Of a stretch of 64,000 bases of DNA, positions 11,302 to 25,900 are shown one piece after another. Positions within the stretch are counted from its first letter, which is position 1. Each line of letters begins with the position of its first letter. The notes below the pieces were generated by a model. The model made no database searches. It was not told the DNA's origin and saw only the letters and a program-made list of their open reading frames with translations. Source of the DNA: Cloeon dipterum (taxonomy: Eukaryota > Arthropoda > Insecta > Ephemeroptera > Baetidae); the NCBI RefSeq assembly GCF_949628265.1, contig NC_088790.1, positions 16,992,545 to 17,056,544 of the forward strand. The letters are read 5' to 3'. The translations under genes and the position numbers were made by a program.

Positions 11302-12640
11302 GATTTGATAACAAATGTATGTATATGATTGATCAATTGAACAAAAAGGTCGAGAGACACTAACTCTTTGTCAATTATGTAATCTGGAAAGCACTAACCA
11401 CTGGCATTTCCACATTAAAATTTCACTAATGAATCAGGCGCAAAAAGGTTTTTCGGGTCTCCGTATTTGTGTATCTACATTCAAGCTCCAAGTACTCTTC
11501 TGCACTGCTGCACTTGCACTACTTGTTATGTTACTTAATTCTCTGTATCGCTAATAGATGGCTTTGAAGCACCAAAACACCAGATTAGTGAGCAAGGCCC
11601 TGGCGACAGCAAGTGAAATGTTTTGGAGATGCAATGGAAGACCATGAATGTCATTAATTTGACGCGGGATTCCAGCGGAGGGGATGCCATGGTCCTTGGT
11701 GTAATCGGGTTGATTCTTTAACTGCCGCCATTTTTAAAAAGCAAGATGGTAGCTGTTCGTGTACTGCGATTCTTTTGCTGATGCTCGTAGTGCGCAGCGG
11801 TGGCGAACGAGAAATAAGAAAAGCAAGCGAGAGGGCCACAAATATATGTACATACTCATAACAAAATTTATAAGCATTCGCAGCAACCAAGATGGCGGAC
11901 CTTGTGTAAAAACAGTGTGGTTTGCAGTGGTGTGTTTTTGTGCGGTAACCGGCCGAAAATCGACTCAAGCCGGCCAGTTGGCGGTCGACAGCAAGACGAC
12001 CGAGTGAATGATATCGATAGTGAACTAATAGAAGAGAGGCGTCGGCTGTTTTGCTATTGAAAGTCGTCGTCCAAGTGACGTATTGCGGCGGTCCGGTGGC
12101 GCGCTGTTAAGTTCCGTGAGCGGAGCCAACAGTGCGCCGAAAAGCAGCGAAAGGCAGACTCTTGGAACTCGCCGGTGTTGATTCAGCCTCTCGTCGCAAC
12201 ACGGGACAGCTAGAGCAGCCGTCCGAGCGGCGATAAGAGACCGGACGACCGGTGGCCTCGGCTCATCGACATTCAAGCAGCCCAGCTTCTTGCCAACGTG
12301 AGTGCATTTTGTCGATTCGGCGGCCGAAGGGCGTCAAGGTCGTCGGTCCACCCTGTCGGGCCTCGTCCCGCTGTGCGGCGCCGTGCGTTCGTACAAAAAC
12401 AAACGTGTGACACAAGCCCCACCCACTCTTTCACCCTCACAGACGTGTGCGTGCACACACACACCCCGTCGTTGGGGTGCGTCAGGGCTGTCGGGGCTGC
12501 GTGCATTTCTGTCGGGCGGTGGAGGGTCTCCAGGGAAAGGGTGACACAAGCCGTAATAGGAGTTGTCGATGGGCGAGGCGACCGGGGTGGCGGTGGCGGC
12601 ACACCCTTTCCCAACCCTCGGCGCCGTGCGGGACTATTTT
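11302..12640 (+). promoter_or_regulatory. GC-rich island: likely Met promoter and noncoding first exon, shared with TXNDC15 upstream region
   Basis: From about 11.89 kb the sequence becomes GC- and CpG-rich, unlike the flanks. It contains a YY1/Pho-type site (CAAGATGGCGGAC at 11888). A good donor follows GCCAAC at 12297 (GTGAGTG), which suggests a noncoding exon spliced to the acceptor at 16882 (TTCTTGTTCGTAG). The exact transcription start is not visible. Both strands hold open frames here, which is expected in GC-rich DNA and not evidence of protein. Confidence 0.5.
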
Positions 12641-15600
12641 GGTTGTTAGCGGCCATGCTCGCAAGGTCAACGACCTCGCGGGTAAACGAATCGCGGTCCA
12701 AAATAACTCGGACTTGACTGGACGCTCAAGGTTTTTCGTTTCGAAAGGGCCAAATTAGCAGGGGAATTTTATCTTTTCAAATTTTTGCATTCTACCAGAA
12801 TTATTTATTACAAATTTTTATTGTTTTCTCAATTTCGCTACAATTTAAATTATGAGATAATTCCAAATGTCTTCCGTCACAGAGGATTTTTTAAAATCGT
12901 GTAATATGTAGTTAAATTATATTAACTTGTTGAGACCACAAGTTAATAAGTGTTTTATGTCTTTTGAATTAAATTAAATTTGCCACACTCTATTGATTAC
13001 GTATTAGGAAATAATATACGCACAACACGAAAAAAAATCGATGCCATTTTTAACCTTTTCTCTTAAAATACTCGATTTTTGTTTTTGGTTGGCGAAAGTG
13101 GCCGCTCGCGGAGCTTTGTATTTTTTTCTCTGTGTGTGGCATTCGTGCGGCGGCGGACTCGAAGCCTTGAGCGCCCCAGCAGGCGGCCTTGGTGCGCTGA
13201 AAGCCGCGATTGCAATATACTTTTGGTCGATCGGCCCGCAGTTTCGTCGGTTTTGCGGTTCGGGGACTGCGACAACAGCCGGGAAATTGTCTTGCGCGCG
13301 CATGGGTCCCCGTTTGCGGACCGAGGAGGAGGAGGAGCGGGCGGCAGCGGGGCCGCGTCAAGCGCAACAATCGCGAAGTGGGTCACCGCGGCAATATATT
13401 GTTAAGGCAGGTGCAACAAACAATGCCGCCGTATCTACAACGTCTGCACTTATGAAAGGCTGGCTGGCTGCCTTTGCTGTGGAAAGTGCATTTCTTATTT
13501 TGACTGCCTCTAGTCTGCTCGCAGGAGTCTGCTGGTTCTGCTTGAATTCCAACGGCTCGCTGACAATGAGTGCTCTCTTACTCTCTGTTTCTTTTATAGT
13601 GCAGGCAATTTACTCTACTTGCGATCAATTATCATTTGCCGCTATTTCGATTGCAATCATATATAGTTCAAACAATAGTTTTTTCTGTTAAGCTACTGAA
13701 CTGTCTTTTGGGATGCCTATGTATAACCTCGAAATGGATGGGCTGAAAACTTAAAATTTGCGCAAATGTGAAGATGAGCGGATACAATCTTTTAATTACT
13801 AAATCAATATTTTCCAATCTAGTATTATAGTAGGTGGTGACCGGCGAAAACCAGCTGTGAAAAAACTGCCAGTGTTTTTGGCATGTAACTGTTTCCTTCG
13901 ATCTAGACTGACACAGTCATTAAAGAACATTAGTGAACATTATTTTTTATTCCTTTTAAAAAAGAACAGAGGAAACTCGAAATTTTAAGAAATGCCGTTT
14001 TGAATAACGTTTTAAAAATCTTGCTGGTGGTGATTTTCCCTATTTCGAGCCCCATACTTTTCCATAGCCTTGTGATTTGAGAGAGGGGGCGGGGGCAGGC
14101 GTATCAGTGAAACTCAAGCAGTGACCTTGTGTCGTTGTTGCTTTTGGGAGAAGCCGTTCAAGGCTGAGTCCTTGAATCGAGGCGCACTGCCAGCCGGTTA
14201 GTCCTTTTTATGATTCGGGAGGAAATTCACATCTGTCCCCTCCTGCCCAAAATTGCAAGAAGTGGCTCATGCCATGGTCCTATTACCAATTTCGAATATT
14301 AAATTATTATAAAAAATCTCGCAAATTGGTTTAAAAATGAAGAAACACTGTTAAATAAGAACGACCGTTTATAGCGTTTAAAAGTTCGCAAGACTGAGAT
14401 AAACAAACTATCAGAGATAATAGCTCAATGAACTTAGTCTGTTACACTTAAAACGAGATTAAATGTTGTAAAGTGACTTTCAAACGTTATTTGTGCCAAT
14501 GAGGTGGAGTGTGATAGAAAAGAGCTAACGTAGGAGAAAAGTGATTATATAGCGTTACAGGGGGGAAGTGGTCGCTCGATGCACGAGATAAGAAATGAGA
14601 CAAGTTGGTAGTGAGCCGTGTACGTTTGTTTTCATTCTCACGGTGCAAAAAACGCCAGTGTTGTGGAATAGGGGATCCCATAATGCCTCCTCGCCATTTT
14701 TTTTTCGCTGGGAGCGAGTCGAGCTTGAAAGAGTTAATTCTTCCTCTGGGCATCTGGTCTCCGAGAGCACCTGCTCACCCATCCAGGCTTATTATTCCGC
14801 AAAAAAGCCTCTCGGTCCAGATTATATGCAAAGGGTTTCAGGGGAAGTTTACGAACACTTATATTTATCATTCGCTCGTTCAGATGACAAAATAATACAT
14901 TATTAGACAGAGAAATGTATAACAAGGATCGAAACATTTCGTTATAATCTTACTCTTTTGTTTTTACACAACTATTTTTAATGCGCGAAAATACTGCAGT
15001 ATCCCGGTTATAAATCGGGATCGTGGTTACGATTACTTGAGCAAAGTTTTAGAATTAGAACGAACGCCTTAAACTTAAATTAGAATAATAAAAATTTTAA
15101 TTTCTCAGAAATTTCGAATCGACAAAACTCCACAACATCATTAAATGGTAAATTTAGTATCTTCAGTCCACACAATGCGTTAGCTAGGAGTTTAATTTAG
15201 AAGTGTAAGAATTTCACACATTCATCACTCCGGACACCAGCTGCTGCTTTTGTTTATGAAGTGTCAAAAAAAGCGCTTTGTTGTAAAAAAAATCGTCATT
15301 GCCAAAGCTTTTCATATTTTGCTTTGCTCCCAGTTTTCAGTTCCGATGCTTGCGTTGGTGAAAATACAAAAAATTATATTCCAATCCAGCGGCCCCTTCC
15401 CATATTCTGACAATGCATAGCTGCCATGAGATCGTTTCAAGATTTTTAGCGTTTCGTCATTATCACTAGACAATATGGCGGCTGATGCCATCATGAATAA
15501 CACAAAAGGAGTCTTTTTGAATTATGTAGACAGGCGTTCGCGCAGCTCCGATGAACTCGCTTCTGAAATTCAAGATGCCACAGTAACGGCTAGAAGTGTG

Positions 15601-16394
15601 GAATTCTCAACAACTCGATTCTCCGCGTTCAAACGTGGGTTTTCGTGCTCAGCACCCTCAAGAAAACCCCTAGCGATTTCTGCTTTTATTGATGTAACAC
15701 TCACTTATCTCCCCTCAGCTTCTTCATTCAAAACTCGAGTTAATAATAAAAGAGAACCAAATCAGGTGTTAAGAGTGGTGAAACCGAATTATCTTTGAAT
15801 GAATACAAAATATTTTGTAAATTAATGAAAAATTATTTAATGGCTAGTTGCCATGGTAGCTTGAATCTTTGAGCATGGAACTTTTAAATTTAAGACTACT
15901 TACAGCAAACCTTCAATTTATCTAGAACTAGAAAAATAAAATGAAAAAGTCTGAGATGATGGTTGGGGAGTATAAAATCAGTCACTTACATATTTTGGAG
16001 TGTGTTGATGGAATTTCTTCAACAAGATAAAATATTTAACTAAAGAAAGTTAAAGTAGGTTCGCCTTATCATTGCGGAAGCTACATTCCATTCGAAGCTA
16101 GAAGACACAAAAAGCAATTTGTTTGGATTGTCCTGTCTTAACAGCAAACAATTTTTCGTCTAATTTGTTGCCCGAAAACCTAAATTAAACTCGGGGAGAA
16201 TTTAAGCCACTTAATTTTTTCAATAATTTTAACATAAATTCAATTTCATTCAACTTCAAATAATTTTTTGCGAAAGAAATTGTTAGCTTAATAACAAAAA
16301 AGTTTTGCAGTTATCTGCTTTTTAGGGAAAAATGATCGTAACTGCTATATTTTATTTTGATGGTTGATGAAGGATTTTAACTGTTATTTTAGAA
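12641..16394. other. Probable first (noncoding-exon) intron of Met
   Basis: This stretch holds a second GC-rich patch at about 13.09-13.42 kb and AT-rich DNA elsewhere. A 107-codon open frame at 15475-15798 starts ACAATATGGCGGCTG, a YY1-like start context, but it has no recognisable homology and no splice support. I do not call it a gene. No RNA gene was recognised. Confidence 0.4.
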
Positions 16395-16610
16395 CCTCTG
16401 CTCAGCACTGAGTCCCAATAACACCGCCAAGCGGATAATATAAAGCCCCAGAGGCCGCCGCAGAGGAGCTTGGGACCAATCGTGGCCATCTTTTAACCTC
16501 CCCGCACCGAGTTCTTTAATTGAAACGCTAGAAATATGTTCGTAAAGCCGCGGGAAAGGTGCGAAAACCAGCAAGTGGCGAGTCTGCGCCGTTGCGCCTC
16601 CGTCGAGCTA
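16395..16610 (+). repeat. Dispersed repeat family R1, copy 2
   Basis: Three blocks in the same order match 27753-27930: GTCCCAATAA followed by CCGC and CGGATAA; CCGCACCGAG followed by a T-rich run and GAAA; and ACCAGCAAGTGGCGAG against ACCAACAAGTAGCGAG. The similarity is clearly above chance but diverged. The repeat lies just upstream of the first coding exon of Met. Confidence 0.45.
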
Positions 16611-16914
16611 CTTGAGCATTTCGAGTTATTTAATTTTTAACCTTTTGCCATCTCTGAAATTGGCCAATTGGCAGCTAGTATAATAGATCTCGGAAATGCC
16701 TAAATATCTCCCATTGCTTTGACACTCCTGATATTGCCTGAACAATGCGGTTTGGAGGTTTCCGTTGAATTAAAAACTTACGATAAAAAATCAACGGGAA
16801 TTGATGGTATTTTAGATCGCTCTTCATAAGAAAGATCCGCTGGCGTGAACACAAAGTAATTACGCCAATTTCTTGTTCGTAGGTGGCGGTGTGGCGGTGA
16901 TTGCGTCAAATCGC

Positions 16915-19900
16915 ATGACGATGGAGGGCGCCTCTTCGGACGCGCGCTGCAGCGGAGGCGGGAACCTGGCGAGCGTGACGGGTCCCGGAGGCGGTTCGGA
17001 GGCGGCCGTCGTGGAGGCAGACAGCCTCCAGGCGGCCGCCTCCAGTCCGGGGAACAACTCGTCGCCCACGGCCGCCGAACAAATGCAGAACGACGACATG
17101 GACGCGGACGACGAGGATGACGAGGACGATCCCTTGAGCATTACTGACTCCTCGAACAACAGCTTGAACCGCGCACCGTAAGTATTGAATTATATTATTT
17201 GTTATATATAAATGGTAGCCCTCCATTTTATCATGGAAAACAAAAATCCCAGAGGCAGCGGCGATTGCTCTGACATTAGTTGAATTTTTAATTCTTCAAT
17301 TGGTTTTACTGATCGATTTTTGCGTTTCATTGAGAAAAGCTACTGGCAAAATCGACAATGCCTCAGCAAAATACCAAAACTTATTGGATAAACCTGAATT
17401 AACAATACCAAATATTTACAAAGAATGACAGAAGATTTTTTTCAAGTGGAGTAGACTTTTTTATCTCAATTAAAAAAGATACTCGGACTATACTAAGGGA
17501 TGCTACTTAATGCAACGCAGACCATTCTTTTGCTGTCATGCATTAGGTCTCGTATTTTTCTTCAAATTCCGTGTTAGAACTCCTGCAAAGATTTATACTA
17601 TTCGAGAAATTGTTAGAATTGTACGCCACGCGTTTTTGTCCGATGCAAGCTGCCAGCTTAAAACCTGGTTGAGTTAGTGTTGGAGATTGACGCGACAGAG
17701 ATGTTCGCTCTTCGTGAGGTGAGGGACTCGCTGCATTAAAGGCTAGCCGAAGAGGGTTTAATACCCGAAACGGCTGTCCTAGTCATGGGTTTTAGGTGAC
17801 ATGGGTTTTGTGTTTTTCTGAGACATTTTGGCACTCGCTTAAAATGTTTTTTGAAATTTCGCTTAACGTTTGGTTTTTTGATGATTTCTCGAATGGTCTG
17901 CGTTGCATTGAGTAGCATCCTTTAGTATAGTACGAGTATCTTTTTTAATTGAGATAAACTGACAAGGGAGTGATAATTATTGTGAGATCTATTTTTAAAG
18001 AAATAAATTTAAAATTATTTGAATTGATAGACCTGTCACCAACAAATATTTTTAATGTTTTCTGATTAAGGCTGGAAAAAACTGATTATTAAAACACCAT
18101 CAGAATTAAAAAATGAAACATCAGTTTTCTGCTCTGAAATGTTAGACATCAAGGGAAAGGTGCAAAAGACAAATTAAAATATGGTAGTAACGATAATTTT
18201 TTCCCTAAAGAGCAGATTACTGCAAACCTTTTTTGATATTGAGCTGAAATTTAATTTTTATGCTGTGAAAATACGGTAAAGTAAAATTTTTAGGTGCTCG
18301 TTCTTTCAAGCTCTTCTTTTGGCAACGAAACACAAAGACTTGGACGTAATTTCGGTCGAATTCTGGAAAAAAGGATGCGGGTTGACTTTTTGCGGAGATG
18401 GTTGCGGATTTGCGATTCTGGCTGCGTGGTCCATCCGTGCTGGTGCCAAAAAATGCCGGCGCTCGCTCGAAATAATCGATTGCAAAGGCGATCGGACGGC
18501 AGCGAAAGTAGTTACCACGAGGCACACGGACACGAGTTGTGGGTTGCCAACACTTCTTGGCAAAAAACGCGCGCAAGTCCAGGCGGCGGACTGACTTTGT
18601 CTTTTCCGTCGGCTGAGTTTCGCGTCTTGCCTCCGAAGCACCCAAAATTTAAAACTGACTGCTTCAGATATGACAATAGAAGAAATTAGCTAGGCGATAC
18701 CGTGTTTGAGTAGTAATCGGCTTTGATCAAGGTGAATAGCAACGGTTGGCAATCCTAGCCAGAATAGAAAGAAGCAAATGCTGGGCCGCCGCAAAGAAGC
18801 AAAATTATTTTTCTTCGTCGGGCTCCTTTATTGAGGCGCGCGCGTAACGAGAGAGGCCTTGGCTGAAACATTGTTGCTCGCCGGCTCGCTCGCGGTCTTT
18901 TTATATATTTTTTAAATGAACGAGAATGAGATGTGCATGCATTCCGCAGCCTACGCTTGCTTGGCCAACCAGTGAAAAGTTAAAAGCACTGAAACTCTGG
19001 CTGTGATCGGCCTATCCTTCTGTTGCTCAATCCGAGCACCGCATATATAAGCCCCATAGCGTACTAGCGGAATTTGAACAACCAAGTTTGTCTTTGATTT
19101 AAATTTTCTCAAGAAAAGCAAATATTTAAACGTAATAACAGTTAGAAACGTCTTTTTGGAGGGATAAGTTAGCAGGCACAGGCAGTGGTTTTTGAGGCAT
19201 GAGACCAATACGCGGAGACTTGTGTGCGGATTTTTGCCAAATGTCCGCTTGAGTGGATTTAGGCGCGCCGTCCACTTTCTCCCTGCCGCCGAGGGCAATT
19301 AGCAGCGAGTGGAATTTTCGCCAGTCGAGAAGGACATTCGCCGGCTATCTCTTGTGTGTTGTTTGCGACACAGATCGTTTGAAACCCCCTTTGACGATAA
19401 GATCTGCGCGTTCAAAGCGAAATCTGACGTGACAAGGTAGTGAAAAAAAGCACTGTGAAGCGAGATTGAGTTTTTCCACCCCAACGCACTTGCCGTTCTC
19501 CACAAACTTTTATTAATTTGTTGCATTTTAGATTGACAGTAAACAGGAAAAACACTTCTTTTCCGTGCAAATTGATTTACAGGAAGTAGCGATGCGATAG
19601 CCTCACGCACTGAATCTCTCAATTGAAAGCGAAAAAGCATAGCGCAGAATATTGGGGTTCTGAGGGAGACCTATTGAGGTAGGACGCTCAAGAAATAATT
19701 TGGATACACTAATAGAGAGAAAATTTAATGCTCGATCCCTATCAATAAAAATGCACATTGATAGCAACGTTATCATACTTAACTGCAATTGTAGGTAGAT
19801 TATAGGTTGATCATCGAGGATTGTAACGGAATACTAAATTCAGAATTCAGTCTGTATGATTTTGTAAAGCAATATGCATTTAAATTTTGCTTCAAATAAT

Positions 19901-22900
19901 ATTGGCTTAATTTATTAAATCAACAGTTAACATTTGCTTGATTTAAGTTTTGGAAATACAACTTTTTAGTACAGACTAATCACAAAAACAGTACATATTG
20001 TGTAAAACCAATCCTTAACTGCGAAATAGTGATTTATTGCAAATAAATAGGAAAAGCCACATTTTGTTTTGGAGATTTATTAAATTTCAAAGTATGAAGA
20101 TAGTTTACTAAGTGAATCAAAAGCTTCGCCATTAATTTTAAAGGAATTCAAATGTTAAATAAACGTGTGACGCGTTCAATTTTTACGATGTCTAAGAAGA
20201 CTTTTGTGGTCTAGTGCGGGAAAGTAAGGGAATCTTGGGATTTCCCAAAATGTTTTAAATATCGACTGATAATAATGATTGATTTTAGGACACGTATTCA
20301 TACACATCAAAGTCGTAAAAAGTCATCAGATAATTTGAGAGAGGAAACACGATTAGAGCAAAATTGTCGTGATGCACAGGTTGCTGACCCCCAGAAATAA
20401 GTCCAACTGCATCGGCATAAAGGAGAGCCGGGAATTCAAATGACCGATGGCTTTTCCTATTCCACTCACGGCCGCTTGTGATGAAAGAGACAACATGTGA
20501 AGTCCAATTATGGACTCAGATTTATGCCGAGTCGCGAGCACAACGACCCCGGTGGCCATGGTTGTCGGAGGGCCGTCCAATTACGGTGCGCGGGACGCCC
20601 TCGAACCGGCGGCAGGGTGAATTTTGGATCAATGCTCCATTTCGGCGAGGTCAGCCGGCGGACTCATCTTGCGCAAATTTGCTTTCCGCGCGCGACCGGT
20701 TCGTTCTCCAACCGCTAGAGCGCGCGACGCCCCGTTCGAGTTGGTGCTTTTTGCGCTTGGTTCTCTGCTCGGCCCGGCTGCTGCTCTGGCAAACAGTCCT
20801 CGTCAGTCACAGTGAGTCGTTGATAGAGAGTGAGAGAAGGCCAGCCAGGCACCCCGATACCCTCCGCGTTTTTGCGCTTTTATCAGTCGTTTCGCAGCGG
20901 AAATATGATGTTGTGCTTGGTGTCCGTTTCGGTGTTGGAGTGACTTGTGGTGCGAGCTGGAAAAGATCGGGTGCGGGAGTGCGCCGCTGGTATGACGAAC
21001 CCCAACATTGAAAAGTTTCTGCCTTCCAAAATGGACTTTGCGCCAGTGATGCCGGTGTCCACGGTCACGAGGTGAGACTGACGCCCGAATGATAATGTTG
21101 GCTGTTTTTTAGGATGAGTGACACTCGCAGCAGTAGTCCCAGATTTAGTTTGCGCTGTTGTTTCTTCTGCTGCTGAAAAGACAATCGCAGATTCAGTGGC
21201 CGTCCGGATTAAACCGGTTTTCAGCCTTTTAACTCGGTTGGATGCTGCCAGCCAAACAGATTCGCTAAAAGTTCTTAGGTGTATTGTGTCGGGCTAGACG
21301 TTGAATTTTTAGAGCGGTTGGCCAATTCAAGAACTTTTTTTTCTTGTTCGCAACTTGGTGACTGACATCGGAACAATACGTAAAAATCTAAACACTCAAT
21401 CTCAGACGGATAATTAAAAAAAATCCAATTACGTTCGTTCGGTTATATAATGCTCGGCGGACCTAAAGATTTCACCGTCAAGGTGCTGAATGTAGAAAAG
21501 CCAGACATCCGGTGTTGAAAATACATCGGTCGAAAATTTGCGACAGTCGCATATTGCCGAAAATATTTCAAGACAGGCGATCAATTTGATTTTGCGATTG
21601 TACGGAGGCTGTGAATCAAATTTTATGCAATATTCGATTTAGCGCAGTGTGAATTATGGTCTTGGAAACCTGTTGGAGAAGGAGAACTGAATCAAATCAA
21701 TTCCGCATAAATAAATATCTTGTCGGTTACTACTGGAATTTATTTAGTTTTATTTTACAAGTCAAAACAGAGAACGCCGTCGACCAATGAAAAAAAACGA
21801 ATCTCTGGACACGAACTATATTTCTGTTCAAGAAGCCGCGACTTTTGTGAATTGCTGCCGCTCGCACTCTAATCACACGCACTCGATAAGAATTGTCACC
21901 GACGGTGCTTACGCTAGGCAGCCACGATCTCAGGCCGCAGTGCACCTGTTGAGTGCCTCCTGCGTGCTTGGCGCGGGTGTTTTTGGACGGATTGCGCGCG
22001 CGGCTTTTATTGACCGAGGTCAGTGCGAATCCGTACGCTGATCCGGGGCGCATCGGTGCACTCGCAGCCGGAAATCAACGTCAGCAAGCTGCACGGAGAG
22101 GAGCCCCCCGAGTCGGCCCTCGTGAATCGAGGTCGAGGCGCTGCTTAATTATAAAATCAATCGCGGACAAATGAGAGTGGCTCTCTCGTGCTGCGGCCGA
22201 CGCGACCGCAGAGAAGAGCAGATTTAAATAAACGCTTGCTCGCTGACCGAGGGAAGCAAGAGGAGGGCCGGGAGGAGCCCGATTTGATCTGCGTTAAAGG
22301 CCGGTGACTTTGACTGCTGAGATGAAAACAAAAACATGCTGGCGCCGAAAAACACGCCACGTCGCACGCACTGGACAGGCAGAAGCCGGTGGCTCAAAAA
22401 AATTGAAGACTTCAATTTTTGCAAACTGTTAATAGCCCCTCAAAATCCAAAACAAACAAAGGCTGACTAAGCGTCCTTCGTTAATTCAGTAAAAACAATA
22501 ATAAAGTCCATGAATTGTTTTGAAAACAAAAACTACTCGTTACTTGTTAATTAGAAGTGAAAACGATTCGATAATATCCTATGCTCGATTTTTTTTTTTA
22601 TTTCCAAAACATCTCTACAACCTTCACCAATTTCGATTCACGAAACAATAAAGCAACGCTTTCCCAACAGGATGCGAGTCGTCATTTTCCAAGAATGCGT
22701 CAACGTCGACATTTTCATTAGCAGAACGTTCAACCTTGGCTGCATGCACAGCCGAGCAGCTCGCTTGGATACAGCGCGAGAGCAATTTTTGTATTCATTA
22801 CGTGCATGCCATGCACGGTTCAAGTTGTGGTGAGAGAGAGAGAGAGCGTCACGGACGGCGCTGCGGCTGGCTTACTCGTTGGCTGCAACGCGCAATGCCT

Positions 22901-25900
22901 TAATGTAGGTCGCGGAGCAAAAATAATTACAATTACACGTACCTGCTGCTGCTGCTCGGCCGGCCGCCTCTCTTGCTTGCGCGTTGCTTTGCCTCCGCTT
23001 TGTTCTGTCAACTACTGCGCAGCGACCATGCCTAGCTTTTCGTCCTTTTCCAGCGTGGAAAACGTTCTCTGAGAGCGCGTTATCTTGATTTGTTTGTCCG
23101 CACGCACTCACTTGACGGGAAAACTGCAGTGATAAAAATGTTCACTCTGAAATTGGAATTATGCTTCATGTTATAAGAGTTTCTAGGGAAAAATAATCTC
23201 GTCAGTTTAACTTTCTCGTAATAAGTAATGTTTTGTTAATATAAAAATTTTTCCTTATCGTGCCAATAAACCATTCGGATATTTTTCAACGTTCTGGAAG
23301 CCTCTATTGGCTAGCCTTTAGCAACGTTGACGACGCAAATGACTAGAGGTGAAAATTGAGGGGCGCATCAACAAAGACTCAGAATTTACGTCTCTTGTCA
23401 GAGACCACAGGGCGCGGAGAAAATAGCGGCCTCTTAACGAATTAGTCTCTTAAAGAGCAGCAATCGTCAATCTAAGATGACTTTCCGTGAAGTGGAGACG
23501 AAAGTATTATAGTCGGATGAAAATAAAACAATTAATTATCTTCTCGTTGAAGCACGCAACGTGTCAATAGAAGTAAGAAAAACAATTATTGCGCATTGAG
23601 TGTAAATACAAACAACAGCAATTTATTTGTTGTTTTTGCGTTCGTTTGAACTTAACTTGTGATGATTCAATTTTAAAGCTTCATATTACCATAATTTCGC
23701 TGCGTATTACCGCGTCCTTTAGTCAAATGAACTAACTTTTATCTTGACCCTGCTCGAGGAAGAAAACACGCAACTCTGTGGTCTTAATTCGGAATAACTC
23801 TTGACAAAACAGCACTATTTTCTTTTGCGTATCCAAGTTTGATATATTATACTAAGTAGAAATACGGACAGGAATGACAGTCTTGGTCTTTCTAATTTTA
23901 GCTGCACGCATTCCTGCGTAAATTTTCATAAATTTTTGCGGTTCTCCAGATCGGTTTTTTTCTACTTCACCGGAGGCGATGCTATTAAAATCGCTCCAAA
24001 CTCAGGCATTCGCGAGTAAGGGCAGTGACGACGGTGCACGGTGCCACTCCCTTCGACCACAGCCTCTTTCGTCAGATGCGACACGTCAAATATTGCCAAC
24101 CAGTAATAATAATCAGATAATAATAAAAAACGAGAAAGGCGAAATTTTGCGTATTTGAGCGTGAGCTGATCAGAGCTGACAGCATGCAGAGAAGAAAACA
24201 AGTTAATGCGTAGTTGGAGCCGATTGGTCGTTTCTGCACACTAGGTCTCTCTCGGCTCACAGGCCGACGACGGTGCGAGGTTAGGGGCCTCACGGCTCGC
24301 TCGAGTGCGTCAGTCAGAAAATAGAAAGTGGTGGGGCGGTGGAGGGGCCGCGCCGGCATAACAGAGGACTTGTTGCGCATTAGATCACACGGCCGCTCTC
24401 GCAAAACTCGACTCGCTCTCTCTCCCTTCCCGCCTGCATTACGCTATTTTTGTGCAAATAAACAAACAAATAATAATATTAAATGTATTTTAGCTCTGAT
24501 TATATGCGCTCTATAGATAGAGATGCATTATGACAAGAATGCTGGCGGTGCTTTGCGATTTGTTGTTTCTCTCCTGTCGACACCAACAGCTTCGCTTTAT
24601 GTTTTCTCGAGAGGGAGAAGACAGGGTTATTGACTCTGCAGTATTATTGCAGCACTTGCTGCGCACTTCAATCGTTTTAATTGAATTATGTTGGCAGAGT
24701 ATTCTGTTAGTGTACATGCATACATGTGATTTTTACAAAACAAATCCTCACGCAATCTCCGGCCATAATTTATATATGCATTCATCGCGTTTACTGATTA
24801 TTGCCCGAATGAAACTAATAAATCGCATTCTCTAAAGCTTAAACTATTATTTTAAGATATTATTCATCTGCACTTGAATGAAACGGCGAATTTTAGACGC
24901 TATCAGTCCTTATCCATAATCAGAAGCGCAGGTGCACTGAAATTTGTACGTGAGAAAACGGTTAGCTTCTATTTTCCTCAAGGTGAAGAGCTTTGTTAAA
25001 ATGATAAAATGCGAGTGCGATTCTATTTGCCTTTTCGGCAAACTAGTTCCATTAGAAAGGAAACTCACGGGCATGTTTTTTTCCATTCAGGGAACGGCAA
25101 CGCGCTAAAAATTAATATCAATGATTCCTTTTGCATCTCGTCAAGTGGCATAAAATTGCTTCGCATTCTGGCCCTTCGTGAGGTGCAAATTTACAATTCA
25201 ATGGACGTGTTTTGCATGAGTGCCTCTCTGAAATTCCAATCGCCCCTCAACTTCGCCCCTATTAACCTCTCTTCTCTATTTCTCGTCTTCTTGTTGTCAC
25301 TGCTAGAATGCTCAGTTTGTGTCACATAACGTCGCCAGGCATCAAAACAGCCGCCACAAGGACAAGATTCCCTTCTTCGCGTCCGATTTTAATCGCTGAT
25401 AGCGCTAGAAAGCATTCTTTATGATAGCTAAAACTTTAATATGAACGTGTTATTTGCCGTAATCCCTATTTTAAGACTTGGGAACTAGGCTTAAGCCTGT
25501 TTAGGCCAGAAATCCTTTCTGAAATGAGCGTTTTTAATCATGAAATTTGTTTCCTCACTGTTTCCAACCACACGTGGAATTGCAATGCGAACTTCCTGCT
25601 ATGATATTTTAAATCAAATATCCCAGACCTTGACATCCTTTGATGCAAATGACGTGACGCACTATGTAGCCTTCTTATAACTTATGGCGAAAATTCCTAT
25701 TTCTGCCGAGAATCAATAATTTCCTGCAAACGCAAACGGATTGCTGAACGTATGACATTTACTTAGATTGGTTTTTTTTACCTCAAATGTATTTTTTTTT
25801 TGGTGTCGATACCCTCCAATCATGAAAGATTGCACAGATTTAGGTGCAGTCGTGGTAACGTCTTGGTTCAGAATGCAAGGCGCGGAGAACCGAAAATGGG

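Noticed and set aside
12273-12717. Overlapping 140-codon frames on both strands in the Met 5' island
   Set aside because: GC-rich, low-complexity translation open on both strands; explained by few stop codons in CpG-rich DNA.
13041-13691. 216-codon open frame with hydrophobic segments
   Set aside because: It crosses from a CpG-rich patch into AT-rich DNA without codon bias, family motifs or splice sites; probably fortuitous.
15475-15798. 107-codon frame starting ATGGCGGCTGATGCC
   Set aside because: The start context is attractive, but the protein is Ser/Thr-rich without homology and there is no supporting exon; kept only as a transcript question under the YY1 finding.
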